From positions 16,401,312-16,465,311 of the forward strand of contig OY979719.1 in NCBI GenBank assembly GCA_963855995.1: a DNA stretch of 64,000 bases, in the 5' to 3' direction. Origin of the DNA: Muricea muricata. Lineage: Eukaryota > Cnidaria > Anthozoa > Malacalcyonacea > Plexauridae. Of the stretch, positions 47,154 through 59,200 are shown one piece after another (position 1 is the first letter of the stretch; every line of letters begins with the position of its first letter). The notes under the pieces are model-generated. The model saw nothing but the letters and a program-made list of their open reading frames with translations. It was not told the DNA's origin and searched no databases. Both the position numbers and the translations under genes were made by a program.

Positions 47154-49400
47154 TTATTTATTTATTTTGCTAACTTTATCAGCAATTTTTAGTAAAAATT
47201 CATTGAGTTGTTTTATTTCTTTGTTCTGTTTTTCGACACACAGTGAAAGTTCTTCAACTTTACTTTGCAAATTTCTAAAGTCTTCCTGGTGCTTGTTTTC
47301 TTCACGATTCTCACTCCGTTTCTGTCTTCTATACTCCGCATATAACACAGCGACTCCAATACTGAACACAACTACTTCGCCTAGCATCTCTGCTCCCAAG
47401 TCCACTGCAGCATTTTCTTTCAAAGGTTCCACATTTGTTTTTCCTTTATGGCCCATCAGTCGCATTCTAATGTCAAATTCCAAGCGATGGTACACTAAAC
47501 ACAAAAATTTGCGGTACTTAGTGATTTTTACTTGACATAGTTTGCCACGGACTATCAACCAAAGTAAACAACTTTAATCGATGAGTCTAAACATACATTG
47601 ACATCATGCTCGAGCATATAGCTAAACATACCAAACCAAGCAGGAATATACTTATACTTATATTTTTTGAATCATTAAATGAACCAGTCCAGATCAATTA
47701 ATCCCCTCCCTAGTTAAAGATGATGTACATAAGCGATTCAGAAATGTCCGTTATGTAAACAAATGCTTCAAAATGCTTAGATCGTGAATTTTCTGGTTCG
47801 TAAAATATGATATAGTAACTAAGTATCTTACACTGTTTTGGTCTGCTGTGCTTGTAAAGATTTAGAAAATGTGCAAAAGATGTGAAATTTGGGCAAACTT
47901 CATATCTCCCTTTGTTATAAACAGAACCATGTAACATACAAAATGGACTGTCAGTATCTTAACCAAAGTCAATCTATTGATATGGTCTAGAGGCCCAGCC
48001 AACATCTTTGTTCTATCTTTTTGTCTGTGTTTACGCAGTCTTGTTCACTGTGGAGACAATGAATTTTTTGGTGTAATGAAGCAATTGTCCAAAAGCTTTG
48101 CCTTGCCAAAGCACTCAACTGTACTGTTGAAATATTAGTAGGCAAAATTTCACAAGATTTGTGCACAGTGAAGCAAACTCAACATAAAATCTTAGCTCAT
48201 TATAAACACTTTGAAGTTTGCAGACCACGTTTGGATTGACTATGGCTTAGCCCATTTCATGGTTGTTTCATAACTGCAAATTTTATTCAAAATTTATATC
48301 TACTTCCTTTGATGTGAAAAATTGCAGCTAGGTTATAATTTTTCTGTGGGCCATGCAGGCAAAATTGTCTTACTTAAACTGACTTTTGAAATGATAATCA
48401 GAAAGCAACATGGCAATATTACTTGGGTGTGCAATTTGCAACATTCTGGTCTGGTCTGCAGACTATGGCAGTTTTCATAAAGATCTTGGGTGCGGCAATG
48501 ACCAGAATTTGGGTGCGGGTGTGCAAAAGTTCCGTCAGATGTGCCATGAAAAATCTTCTAGGTGTGCCAAAATATATTTAAGTGCGCCTAAAATATTTAA
48601 GTGCGGCATTATATTTCAATGCTTGGTTATAACTAATTGTCAACGTGAAAGGTGAAAATGACGTGTTTCTAAGGTCACTTAAAACACTAGGCACAGTAGA
48701 CTGGGTGCGCCAGTTGTCTTGTACTATTTTTGTACCCGAAAAAAAAAATCTTGGGTGCGCAGTTGTCAAAATGTGCAGTCTGGGTCTGGTTCATCTCCAT
48801 TTGAAAGCGATATTGCCATGGCATGGTAATCTCAAACTAAGTTTGCCAGTATAGGTTTTTTAACTATCTGAAGCTATAAAAGTAATTTGAATTTTTGAAG
48901 GTCACTAGCACGTTTCTCAAAACATCAATTTTCACTTTACCATTTCAATGATTTCATATAGTCAAAGAACCAATAGCTTTCGTGTTTCCATAGTACCCAG
49001 TAAGTCCTCAATTATGATGTTTAATTAGTTTGTTTACATTCTGAAACGTTTTGCAATCACGTACTATTGAGCAAATTTCTGTTACAAACAAAATGTTATT
49101 CCTTTTAAGGTGTAAAGTATGTGTCCCCACGCGTTTTTTTTTTAATTGTCCCTATCCTTCCCACGCTATGACCTAAATCCATCCGGGCATGATATGATAA
49201 ACACCGCCAAACCCACATTGAGATCGTGTCAACCATACTATCAGAATTTATAACCATTTACCTTGCCCGGGATAATAGCATAGATATTTCTTAAAGAGAT
49301 CGCTTTCCTTTGCTCCTCTTTTGATCACATTAGCAACAGGTTTCGCCGATTGTTTGATGGCCAACGAAGCTAGTTTAAATAGGGGAAGACCAGCTACCAT
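47154..49400 (-). CDS. OPA3: OPA3-like mitochondrial protein
   Basis: Two exons give 159 aa. Exon 1 (49262-49400) starts at ATG 49400 and codes the family's N terminus (MVAGLPLFKLASLAIKQSAK), a mitochondrial-targeting-like region, ending YYPGQ in phase 1 at GTAAAT. Exon 2 (47154-47494) follows TTTAG and continues VYHRLEFDIRMRLMG. The OPA3 core follows (PLKENAAVDLGAEMLGE), then a hydrophobic stretch (VVVFSIGVAVLYAEY) and a Lys/Glu-rich C-terminal coiled coil. OPA3 proteins act at mitochondrial membranes and human OPA3 is linked to optic atrophy and 3-methylglutaconic aciduria; the precise role is not settled. The length is slightly below the roughly 180 aa of vertebrate OPA3, mainly at the C terminus. 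The TAA stop overlaps AATAAA hexamers (47153-47162 on the opposite strand), so the 3' UTR may be very short. A MITE ends 13 bp downstream. Confidence 0.93.
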
Positions 49401-49862
49401 TATCACATCTTTATGTAAATAATATTGGCACTTTAATTACTCCCATCCCATCGTTCTTACGTACATCGTCAACCCGGAAGAACTAGACCGCGAAAGTCGG
49501 AATAACATCGGTCATCGGCCAAAAATGATTGTAACTTCCACGTTAATACTTGACAAAACTTGGGAGGTTTTCTGCGGTAAAGGTTTTCCATACAATCGTT
49601 GTTTAATACGTAAGAGGTTCTCCAAAGTTGTTTTAGACCGAATGTTGAAGGCAAGTGCATACCCTCCCCCCCCCCCCCCCCTAAAACGTGGACTACTGCC
49701 CAATTTCGAGCAAAGGCTCTTTGAGGGGAAATTGCAATAATCCACCGAAGTGATCTATTCAGGTAAATGGCATGACGGAATGATTAGGCGATCGATAAGT
49801 AATCGATAGCGTCCATGCTTTGTTTACAGTAAAAAAATTGCCAAATCAATATCAGTATAAGG

Positions 49863-50425
49863 TAGGGTTGGGCGATATTTAAAAAATCAACTCACGATTA
49901 TTGTCATGGAAAATATCGTTATAATCGATAATATCGCGATTAATGAAATAGAAAAAATGACCACACCTCTCAAGTACAATTAATATCAAAGCATGTATAA
50001 ACTTGTATATAATCTTATTAAAGACAAATCAACAACAGATTAAAGTAATATGAAGGCTTTTTCTTCTCTAATATTTACTGCTCATAACTGTTGTAATATA
50101 ACGTGTACTGTTCAATTTTATTCCATGATTTGTGAAAGGAAAACTAAATTATGAACATGCAGTACAACTACTACGAAAAGCATTTACAATAATCGATGTC
50201 TTGCTAATACACTTTTTGAGGGTATATTTGTTGCTGGAATGCAAAGATACTTTCAACTTGTTTAGGATTCTGCAAGCTATATACATATTTCTAAGCAATA
50301 TCACGATAGTCATCGAACATGACGATAATTTCGATAAATCGTCACTCAAGTTTTTAGCTTCGATACGATAATCGCGATTGGAAATATCACGATAAATCAA
50401 AATTTCGAAATATCGCCCAACCCTA
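49863..50425. mobile_element. hAT-type MITE, 563 bp, upstream of OPA3
   Basis: Termini TAGGGTTGGGCGATATT and AATATCGCCCAACCCTA-like ends are flanked by the exact 8-bp duplication GTATAAGG (49855-49862 and 50426-50433). The interior is rich in ATCGATA/TATCG blocks. Confidence 0.9.
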
Positions 50426-50936
50426 GTATAAGGTCATTGGATGAGGTAGCCCGGTTAACCAGGCTGATTTGTGTACTTCAGGGTGTGTTTTAGACGTCTC
50501 ACTTTGTTTCACTGACTAATAAAATTGTATTGGTCAATTGACCGACTATTTTCAACAAAGACATGGATATTTTTCCAGTGGTTTTTACTACAATAGGAGA
50601 AGGTAATATCTTCAAGCTTCCGAGTAATGTTCTTTTTATTACATGGAAAAGCTGCCATACAGTTGACAAAAACACAAAATCGTGACGATCCTGCGAGCAA
50701 ACACATGCTTGTTACACATTCCGTTTGATTACGCAATGTTCCGCCTGATCATAGTTAATGATATAGCAGAAACAGGCCTGATTAATCCGACTAGATCATG
50801 TAATTACGGCCAACATTTTATCGTATCCAGATGAATATTATCGAATACTGAAAGCATGCACGTGCGGGGTTCGGGGTGTGATCGTAAATGATCCGATCAA
50901 CGTGCGTCAGAATTCGGAAACGGGCGTTGAGTGGAA

Positions 50937-50944
50937 TATAAATA
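50937..50944 (+). promoter_or_regulatory. TATA box of a possible plus-strand promoter
   Basis: TATAAATA lies in a locally GC-richer segment (50860-50960) and is followed by GCAAACACAGG about 20-30 bp downstream, a plausible transcription start region. It faces the possible MDDT exon and lies between the OPA3 and TRAF-like genes. Confidence 0.35.
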
Positions 50945-51085
50945 CTGCCCCGCTGTCTTTGCAAACACAGGAACTTACATATTATGAAATTTTACAGTGA
51001 CATTTTCAGTGGATTGCTTAAAAAATCATCCGTACCTGACAGTTGTTTGACCGCTTTTAGCTGCTCTAGTAAGACATAAACAGCA

Positions 51086-51098
51086 ATGGACGATACAG
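51086..51098 (+). CDS. Possible first coding exon of a plus-strand gene (MDDT)
   Basis: ATG at 51086 has a good context (CAGCAATGG) and after four codons (M-D-D-T) meets a consensus GTATGT donor at 51099. It lies about 140 bp downstream of a TATA box at 50937. I found no plus-strand downstream exon in the window, so the gene cannot be named and the call rests on signals only. Confidence 0.3.
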
Positions 51099-52384
51099 GT
51101 ATGTTTACATTTAGCTTATGTTGTTTTATTGATCGGTCGAAGCTTCATAAAAATGGAATATATACAACATTATGTAATGTTGAGCAATTATTTTAAAACC
51201 TTAAGGTTTGGTAGCAGCTAGACGTGCGGTTATTGTATGGATTAGTGATGTAAAATATAATTTAGACCGAAATGTCTGTATTCAGGGACGCGATTTTGTG
51301 GTAGATTTGAGTGTGACCTAATGGGTAATGGCTATATTTATCTCTAGTTAAAGTTGCTCTCAGCTACTACAAGGATATTGGCCTGATTTATACACAAGAT
51401 AGATAACTTATCTATCAGGATGTACCAGTTGCGAGAGATTATCGAAAATGACCCGTCTTTACAGAAAATCAAATGACCACTTTTGTAATGAGGGTCAATT
51501 TCACCTTACTATGAAATTTCAACCAGTCTAATCATGTTTAGACTGGGCTTTCTACATTGTATTCAAAAGGGATATTCTGTTCGCAAACGAAAATGTGAAC
51601 TATTCATCAAATTTGAGCTATTCAGCTTACAAATACTTCATCTCAGTTGACTGGGCTAAGAATTACATAACCAAATTTTCAGCCTGGGCAATTGTAAGAG
51701 TCTAAGGTAAAAAGTTCAACCTGACCTAAAAATGGCAAAAATATGCATCTCAGTGCCTTATTCCAATTATGGGAACTGTAACAAATGCCTCCAAAGCTGA
51801 TTTGTTTTAAAAATCTGAAATATGTTGCTAAAAAATTGCAGATTTTTTGCTTGTTTTAGCATAATGCATGACATGCATATATGTAAACTATGTGCAAACA
51901 TAGCAAAACTTTAAATCTTTTATACTGTATGCAAAATATTTGAAAATTTAACAGGAAACTTACAATCCTTCAGCAGACAAATTGTCAAACAATTTCCCAA
52001 ATCCAGACATAGAACTATGGTTCCAAATTGGTCCAATTTAAGTGTTACTTCTGTCTCTAAACTATGTGTACTGCGTGGGGTTTAGTAATGTGACATCATT
52101 TCAAACCCTGTAAAAAGTACTTAAAAGTAATCAGATTAAATTCAAAACCTGGAAGAAAAAAGTTTAATAGCAACATGCCTTACTAACAACATTACACTTG
52201 CAATCAACACTAGTTTTTCTAGCAAATTTGTTACAAATTACAAGTATATGTGCACACAAGTATAAAATCTACCAAAAATAATTACACTAGTTCTATAACT
52301 ATAATTTAATATAAATCCTATAGAGATGCCATATTACATTTTGTAGATTAATATTGCAGAAAACAAGATGGAACAATGCACTAG

Positions 52385-52470
52385 GTAGAGGGTCAATATT
52401 GTTCATAGTTGTCAACAACATTAAACAATATTTTGTTGAGCCTGAATTAGCCTGCTTTCAGGTGTAACAA
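52385..52470. mobile_element. MITE family 2 fragment
   Basis: CCTGAATTAGCCTGC followed by TCAGGTGTAA, and TATTGTTCA with GTCAACAA, match the interior of the element at 8560-8808. Confidence 0.55.
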
Positions 52471-52819
52471 TACGATATAATATTATTCACATCTTGTTTT
52501 TGACAAGTTATAACAAATTTTGCTCTGCATCACCAGGACTGCCAAACAGTTTGGGTTTTTTTTTGTTTTACTATACATCAATGCATTACAGTATATAAAA
52601 TATTATTGTATAATCAGAGGTATTTTGCACGATTATACATTTCGCTCTGTCTGTATCTGATTTAGCACTTTTTTGTGTATTTCGCAAACAAAAAACACAT
52701 TTAATATATTATATTTGTACATATTTTGCATATTGTATAGCTAGAATTTATCTTAATATAAGTTTGTAGACAATCTCTGGTTGTAAAGGTCTATTTAGTA
52801 CAAACTTTCCACTACAAGT

Positions 52820-53071
52820 CTGGGGTTGGTTGTACAAATGGTGAATAGCGCTACCCACCGGATACTGATTTTTTTGCAACTTTCTAAACATTTTCAGTAA
52901 CTTGTAAAAATTATATTAAAGTTCATCATTTTCAAGTTAAAGTCACTTTATATCTCTTGTGAGGTTAATATTCTTAGTGTCACTGTTTTTTATGCCTTTC
53001 TGTGACAGTTGAAAAAAATCACCATCCGGTGGACAGCACTATCTAGCTTTCATACATACAACCGACCCCTG
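52820..53071. mobile_element. MITE family 1, copy 2
   Basis: Starts CTGGGGTTGGTTGTAC and ends TACAACCGACCCCTG. The interior (AGTTAAAGTCACTTTATATC, CCACCGGAT / ATCCGGTGG) matches 7519-7757 in reverse orientation. Confidence 0.8.
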
Positions 53072-53485
53072 CAGTTTTCAACAGGTCGAAAAAACTTGCA
53101 TCACTTATAAAGTCTCATAATCAGTTTCATGATAAATTTGCTAACCAAAAGGAAAAAAGGGCCCCAGAATATCAAATTAATCGATATTCAAACATAGTGA
53201 AGCTTTACTAATTTGGTTTGATAGAATCTACTAGCATACGAATGCTAATGTAATTTGATTGGCTACTCTACTCGCTATCTATTCCTCGATAGAGACAATA
53301 TTTAGTATTATTTTTAACAAAATGGCGTATGAGTCAATAATTTATCTCAGATTCTACTAAAACAATTACTAGATTATTCGCTCTGGATTTCTATATGCGT
53401 TGATAGTTGATTCAGGCTTCGCCCTCATCAACTATCACCGCATAGAAATCTCGAGCTCGTAATCTAATTGTTCAATCGTAGCATC

Positions 53486-54782
53486 CTACCGTCTTGCACA
53501 TTTAGCTAGGTGAACTCTCATTTCGCAGCGAGGTATTTTCGCTTCACATCTTGAACACACCAGTAGCTCTTTTTTGCATGTAACCTTGTGCGCCTATAGT
53601 AAAAAAAAACATTGTCTAAAAGGATGTAAAAGTATTGTTACAGTCACGGGTAGTTATGTGTTTTGAATTTTTAAAACAAGTATAAAACCTGCTAATAATC
53701 TCGTAATATTAAATTGTACTGTGGAAAAATGCAGTTATAATTACAGAGAGAGACGTATATGTTGCCGCATAAAGTAGTAGGCCAGTAATAAAAATGTATA
53801 TTTCTGTACACGAGAGTTTACGCTAATATGTAGACCTACCTTGAGTAATTCAACAACGCCTCCTGTCCATGAACATCCTCTTTCCCTGTTTGGACAGATG
53901 CATTCGAGGGCCATAAGCTCACGAATGCAAACTTTGTCTGCGTAAATTTTATCCAAGGGTTCGCCATCGATCGAACATTTTTTCGAACCCCTAAAAATAA
54001 ATATAAAATCATGTCTATTTCCCGGAAACGTACATTTAAAATATCTAAATAATTGCGGGAACCATTGAGTATTTTCATAAAATACACAACAACGGTATAA
54101 CTCCGAATAAAGACAACATTATGATTCAACGTTTCGACTTTATTTAGTCATCATCAGGAATAAATGATGACTAAATAAAGTCGAAACGTTGAATCATAAT
54201 GTTGTTTTTATTCGGAGTCACCGTTGTTGTGTATTTAATATCTACATACAAAACAATAGATACTCCGAAGATCGATAACATATTGAAAATTTATTTCGAC
54301 GTTTCGACTAAACTATGGTCATCATCAGAAAATGAATGATGATGATGACTATAATGACTATGACTATGACTATTATGACTATGACTATGACTATGACTAT
54401 GATGACTATAGTTTAGTCGAAACGTCGAAATAAATTTTCAATATGTTATCGATCTTCGGAGTATATCTATTGTTTTGTATTTTATCAAAATACTCAGTGG
54501 TTCCCGTAATATCTACATTTTTGCAGAGTACAATAATTTACACGAGCGGTCTTGCATGCCTTTAAAATAATACGTGGGTGCATTGTATTTTCATCAATAC
54601 CTTAATATCTCCTGAATTATGCATTCTTCGCAGAACCGATGCCCACACGAAGTTTGTTTTGGAAACTGCAGAAGCAGTTGGCACTTGCTGCATTTCAGTC
54701 CATCTGGTAGTGGATTTACAAAATCCACTTTCCTGAGATTGATAAGGAAATAGTTCTCCAAAGTATTTATTACGTCCGACAT
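53486..54782 (-). CDS. TRAF6-like RING and TRAF-type zinc-finger protein
   Basis: Three exons: 54601-54784 (ATG at 54782), 53840-53990 and a third starting at 53593. Exon 1 codes a RING finger: CSKC, then TSCGHRFCEEC. Exon 2 completes it with KKCSIDGEPL, where Asp takes the last ligand position as in TRAF6-type RINGs, then begins TRAF zinc fingers (CICPNRERGCSWTGGVVELL). Exon 3 continues with HKVTCKKELLVCSRCEAKIP and RVHLAKC. The frame then meets CGG TAG (stop at 53486-53488), but GTAGGA overlaps that stop and is also a possible donor. The product is therefore either about 146 aa without a MATH domain, or continues in exons I cannot see. TRAFs are cytoplasmic adaptors and E3 ligases for TNF-receptor and Toll/IL-1 signalling. 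Two bases of exon 1 precede the ATG, so a 5' UTR exon probably lies upstream. The intron at 53991-54600 holds composite inverted repeats. Confidence 0.85.
54050..54515. repeat. Composite of two nested inverted repeats in the TRAF-like gene intron
   Basis: Arms around 54,150 (GACTTTATTTAGTCATCATC / GATGACTAAATAAAGTC) and around 54,360 (ATTTCGACGTTTCGACTAAA / TTTAGTCGAAACGTCGAAAT) are each head-to-head copies of the repeat at 38,622. An outer pair GGGAACCATTGAGTATTTT / AAATACTCAGTGGTTCCC encloses both. A (GACTAT)n microsatellite fills the second loop (54,340-54,410). Confidence 0.75.
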
Positions 54783-55578
54783 ATCTAAAGAAGAATAAAA
54801 TAAAATTATTTTCTTTGTCAAGATTGTTAACTTTGACCACCTGATGCTACGCCAACCACTGGGCTATTATAACAATTTTGATCGCATACATTTCCTCGAT
54901 TACGTAACAGAAAAGTGGGGAGGGGTTCTTTTGTATGCCTACAGAGAAAATATTTCCCACTCATGCATACCGCTTCCATAAGCCATACGCGTGGTTTCAC
55001 ATCAAGGTTTCGGTTGATTTTTAATTTCATTCAAAAAACCATTACCATGCAGAAGACAATTTAATAAAATACAAGAAAAAAAATACTCCGAAGAATAGCC
55101 TGTCTTGTAAACTGAAGATACGATCTATGCCAACAAGGCAACGTTTTATACGGCGATGTTTCAACTCCGATTTCAAATCCATTGTCAAACCAGATAATAA
55201 CCAATGCCAATGGCAACAATGACTTTGAAATGACTTAGAGTCGAATTATCACTACAAAGTTGTTGTCTTATTGTCGTTGCTCATATCTTGGGTTTTAATA
55301 CAAGATGTTATTCTTCGAAGTATGTTTTTTCTTGTATTATTTCCACGTTGCATATAGTTGCGTAAGACTTGTTTTTATTCATCGCAAAGCAATTAACTCA
55401 CGCTAATTGCGAATCCTGGCTGACATTTATTGTCTAAATAAAATAAAATCTCGAACATTGTGTTTGAAGGAAAACACTCGCTGACTCGGGAGAACTTGCC
55501 TTGTCTTATGCGCAGATCGACTAAAGCGGACACTGGACATTTCATGCATTCAACATTGTTCGTGCGGTATGAATGTTG

Positions 55579-56280
55579 TAACACCGCAGAAAAACGTCTG
55601 CGCATGCGTCAATTTTACTGAGATTGGCTTGATGAATCGGGTGTTTCGAGCTTGTTTATTTCGCAATATGGCGGTGAAAGAAGTACCTCACATATGTGCC
55701 TTTGGAGTAAAATTATTAGCAAACCAACGAACGTATGAACTTAAAAACAAGAAATAATTGTAGTTTACATGCCTAGAAAATAATAGTATTTTAGATGCAG
55801 GTCAAAGGTGAGTAATGAAAAGTTTATTGTTTACGAAAGCTGCTCGACCGAATGAACAAGAAAATTTTCCATAGGGTAATTTTATCCACATTTTTGCGAA
55901 TAACTTTTTTTGCGTAGAATGAAAAAATTTTGCGTTGACTGTATTCAAGGGTAATGACTTGCTATGCAACTTAAGCATATGCAAATGCAAAACTCTTCCA
56001 CAGTTTGCAAAACTCTTGTGTTTTAATCCGGTGTTCGAAAATTTTTCAAGAAGTACTCGCTCGCCTCTCGGACTCAAACGTCAATTTTTGAATTAAATTT
56101 TGTATTCTTAACCTTAGAAAACTACTTGTTAATAGCTAAACTACTTGTCCTAATGTTGTTTTGTTTGTTTCACTTATCTTCAGCAATTAAAAGGAATGAT
56201 TTTGCTCCAGAAAACGGGATTTAAATTCCCCACAATATTTCCAAGTACTTGCGCATGCGCATACATTTTTCTGCGGTGTT
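55579..56280. mobile_element. hAT-type MITE, 702 bp
   Basis: Termini AACACCGCAGAAAAA / TTTTTCTGCGGTGTT plus adjoining GCGCATGCG blocks, flanked by the 8-bp duplication GAATGTTG (55571-55578 and 56281-56288). It lies upstream of the TRAF-like gene. Confidence 0.88.
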
Positions 56281-56288
56281 GAATGTTG

Positions 56289-59200
56289 TTGTTTTTTTAA
56301 GGCTGAAAGTTGAAACAGTATTTCGATGACAGTATTGAGAGTTCTATATAAATAAATGTTGCGTCTTTATAAATCAATGATGCGTCTAAGTGCATTAATT
56401 ATAATTTAATTAAAAGTTAAGTTCAGCCATTCATGTGATCACACCGTTTTTAGCTAAACTAACTTCGGACAGCCACACTGCCACAGTTAGTCGACTATGA
56501 ATATCTGCCATATGTATCTACATAGTTACTTAAGATAAACTAGGCCACGACGCGACTGCGACTTTCTCGTGTCAATGCGAGATGCGAAATCGTTACGAAT
56601 TTCGTGGTCGTACTGCAATTCGTAGTCGTTACTAAACAAAGGTATATATACTGAAAACTAGACGAAATGCATAGCAAGCGTTATCCATCGAACGATTGCC
56701 CTCTGATGCATGAAAATTGTGCTGATGCAAGACTTTTGCTAATTTACCAATGGTGAAATTTTAAATGCGTGTACCGTTTTACGCCTATTTATTCAATCAT
56801 CGTAAGTATACGTTGGGGTATTCATACTCCAAATCGTATTGCGTAGACATGGGTAAATATGTCTTAATTAAAAAAGCAACTCTGACGTATTGTGCCTAAA
56901 CTATTTCTACAGTAAAAATTGAATTTTCCATATAAACAATAAAATCGTTGCTTGATGTGCGTAGTACAGACATAGTTTTAGCTCTCGGACAACAGTTTCG
57001 GGAAAATCATGGGCAAGTCTAATTATATACAATTGATACATTTACAAAAATTAGTGCATACAATACTAAACTTACTTATCAAGTGGTTATTTCGATTCTA
57101 AGCGTTTGCCTCTGACTCTTTGTATGTAAACGTTTGTACCGGGTCTTGACAAACGAAAAATGCCTTTTGATACTTGCGAAGAAATTAGGGCACTAAGATT
57201 TCGCACCTGTGGACTCCGACATGAGGATATAGTGTTTGCGACTCGTTCGCTCACCGGAAAACTTGTGCAGTCGTGTCATACAGACATTGGACGTTTTTTT
57301 TCCTTTCGACTATGATTGGTTGATGGTAGTCACATGGTGTACGATAGCCATGCAGCAAAAACCAAATTATGTCGAAATTAAGTCGACCTAGTTCTTTCTT
57401 TAGCACGCTATTGCGAGTTTATTTCACGTGGTCGCTTTGCTTGTTGTTAATTGGTTAACTTCTCCATATAATCAAACATAATTCGTCTAAACTTATGTTA
57501 AATTTTAGAGTTAGGTCAAAAATGTTCATCAGTACAAAAATCGTATCATTACCTCTTTGGTGCTTCTGCCTTACTGAAACAGTTGGAATAATATATATAT
57601 ATATATACTCTTCAATCAAAAGTTATATTGAGTTAAATTGACCTCAAATGGTTTATATTGTACCACAAATTGTATCTATCTTCTGAATTGTGTATGATTT
57701 TGTGAATAGTTCAGGCGGCAACTGTGACCTAGATTCCTCTTTAAATTTTCCAATGCATTTCTAACAAATAACAAAGTGTAAAATAGTCCTCATAATTTCT
57801 ACTGCTGTTTGATGAAACTACTATTACGCCCTCACTGTGTGTACTACGCCTTTAGTTCGGCCTTCCATCTTTCTGTTATGCTAACTTCAATGGCGTCATT
57901 GTTTGTCAATAAAAAACCCCGTTGTGTTTAAGTACTTATATTCCTTAATATTAACTTCCCGCTATTATTCTAAGAGAGTAATAGTGGATTATTTTAACCG
58001 CTTCCACTAATATTCCGCCATTGCCAGTTGCCACCTTGTTTGTGCAAAATTAATGATAGTCCTCGTGTACTGAATTAAATGAGTTAAAATATTTACATGC
58101 ATCACTGACACTAGTAACGTTACTAGTGGTAGTATCGTAGTCATTCTAAGTTAAAATCAAACAAAACTGTGTAATATTTTGCTTCAAAAGGACATTCCAG
58201 ACCCTGGTCCTCGTGGCCGCTACTGGGAAATATCATATGATCTAGTTTGTATATAAATAAATAAACACTGATTGCTTTGGCTTTCGTTCTATTATTTTTT
58301 AAACTTTCACTTTGTCATGCGATGTTTTGGCCTTAAAAAATGCACAGTGAGTGGGCTGATAGAAAAACATTGTCAACAGAGATTTAAGAGCTACTTCAAG
58401 GCTTTCTGTGTTTTTGGCGCAAAAATTTCTGCCCACGTAACAGGACTCCGCGAGCTTCCGAAAGGCGAAGCAAACATAAATGCGAAATCCTCGTATTTTC
58501 TCCAAAATGAAGTTCGCCATAAGCGGTCAGATACGATCTAGAGGTTGATTTATGAAATAGCAATTATAAATGAACGAAAAATCCAAAAAAAAATGTACAA
58601 ATTTTCGAAGCAGTTGTTGTCAGACTCAGTTTATACATTATATAAGTACAGGTATTTAAGAATGGGTTAAAGTTTGCATATGTTGTCTAAAAACATCGTT
58701 TGTGAGGTAATATCGTTGCATATCGTTATTTACAGGCAACTATACTCGTATTTCCTGTACAAGAATACACTTTGCTGTACATTAAATATATACACGATTG
58801 ATGAAACATGGAAGGTGACTTCCGCCTCTATACATATATATAGCCATTAATTTTTAGTGTATATTTACACGTCTGTGGAATCCTAAGAATGTCACATTCT
58901 TTTTGACTGCGTGCGTTTGACCATTGGTCAAACTAAATTAGTTTGACCAATGGTCAAACGCACGCAGTCAAAAAGAATGTGACATTCTTAATTTATCACG
59001 CAAGCCAATATTGCAATAAGTATCGAAGGCAGATTAATTACATGATAATCATAATCTAAATTCATACACAAAGGGAGATAAATAGTCATTCATTTTCGTT
59101 TCTTCCCTTTCCGGTCAGACGAAAAAGGCGGCTCACTAGGATGTCTCAGAGGCATAGTAACGCACATTTAACAACAATAGTATCATTTCTAAAGGGACAC

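Larger units (their letters stand above)
49401..53485. other. Intergenic between OPA3 and the TRAF-like gene
   Basis: Contains a C-tract at 49,664-49,681, the 563-bp MITE, a possible plus-strand promoter and first exon (50,937-51,098), and MITE copies at 52,385 and 52,820. 51,100-52,380 is AT-rich with nothing recognised. Confidence 0.55.

Noticed and set aside
46990..47535. 181-codon plus-strand frame
   Set aside because: It is the antisense shadow of OPA3 exon 2 plus the adjacent MITE.
48405..48825. Segment with ACATGGCAATATT / AATATTGCCATGG-like ends and repeated TTGGGTGCG
   Set aside because: The inverted termini are only about 12 bp and no target duplication was visible, so it was not listed as an element.
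55393..55605. 70-codon minus-strand frame upstream of the TRAF-like gene
   Set aside because: Its right part lies in the hAT-type MITE at 55579; no donor linking it to the RING exon was found.
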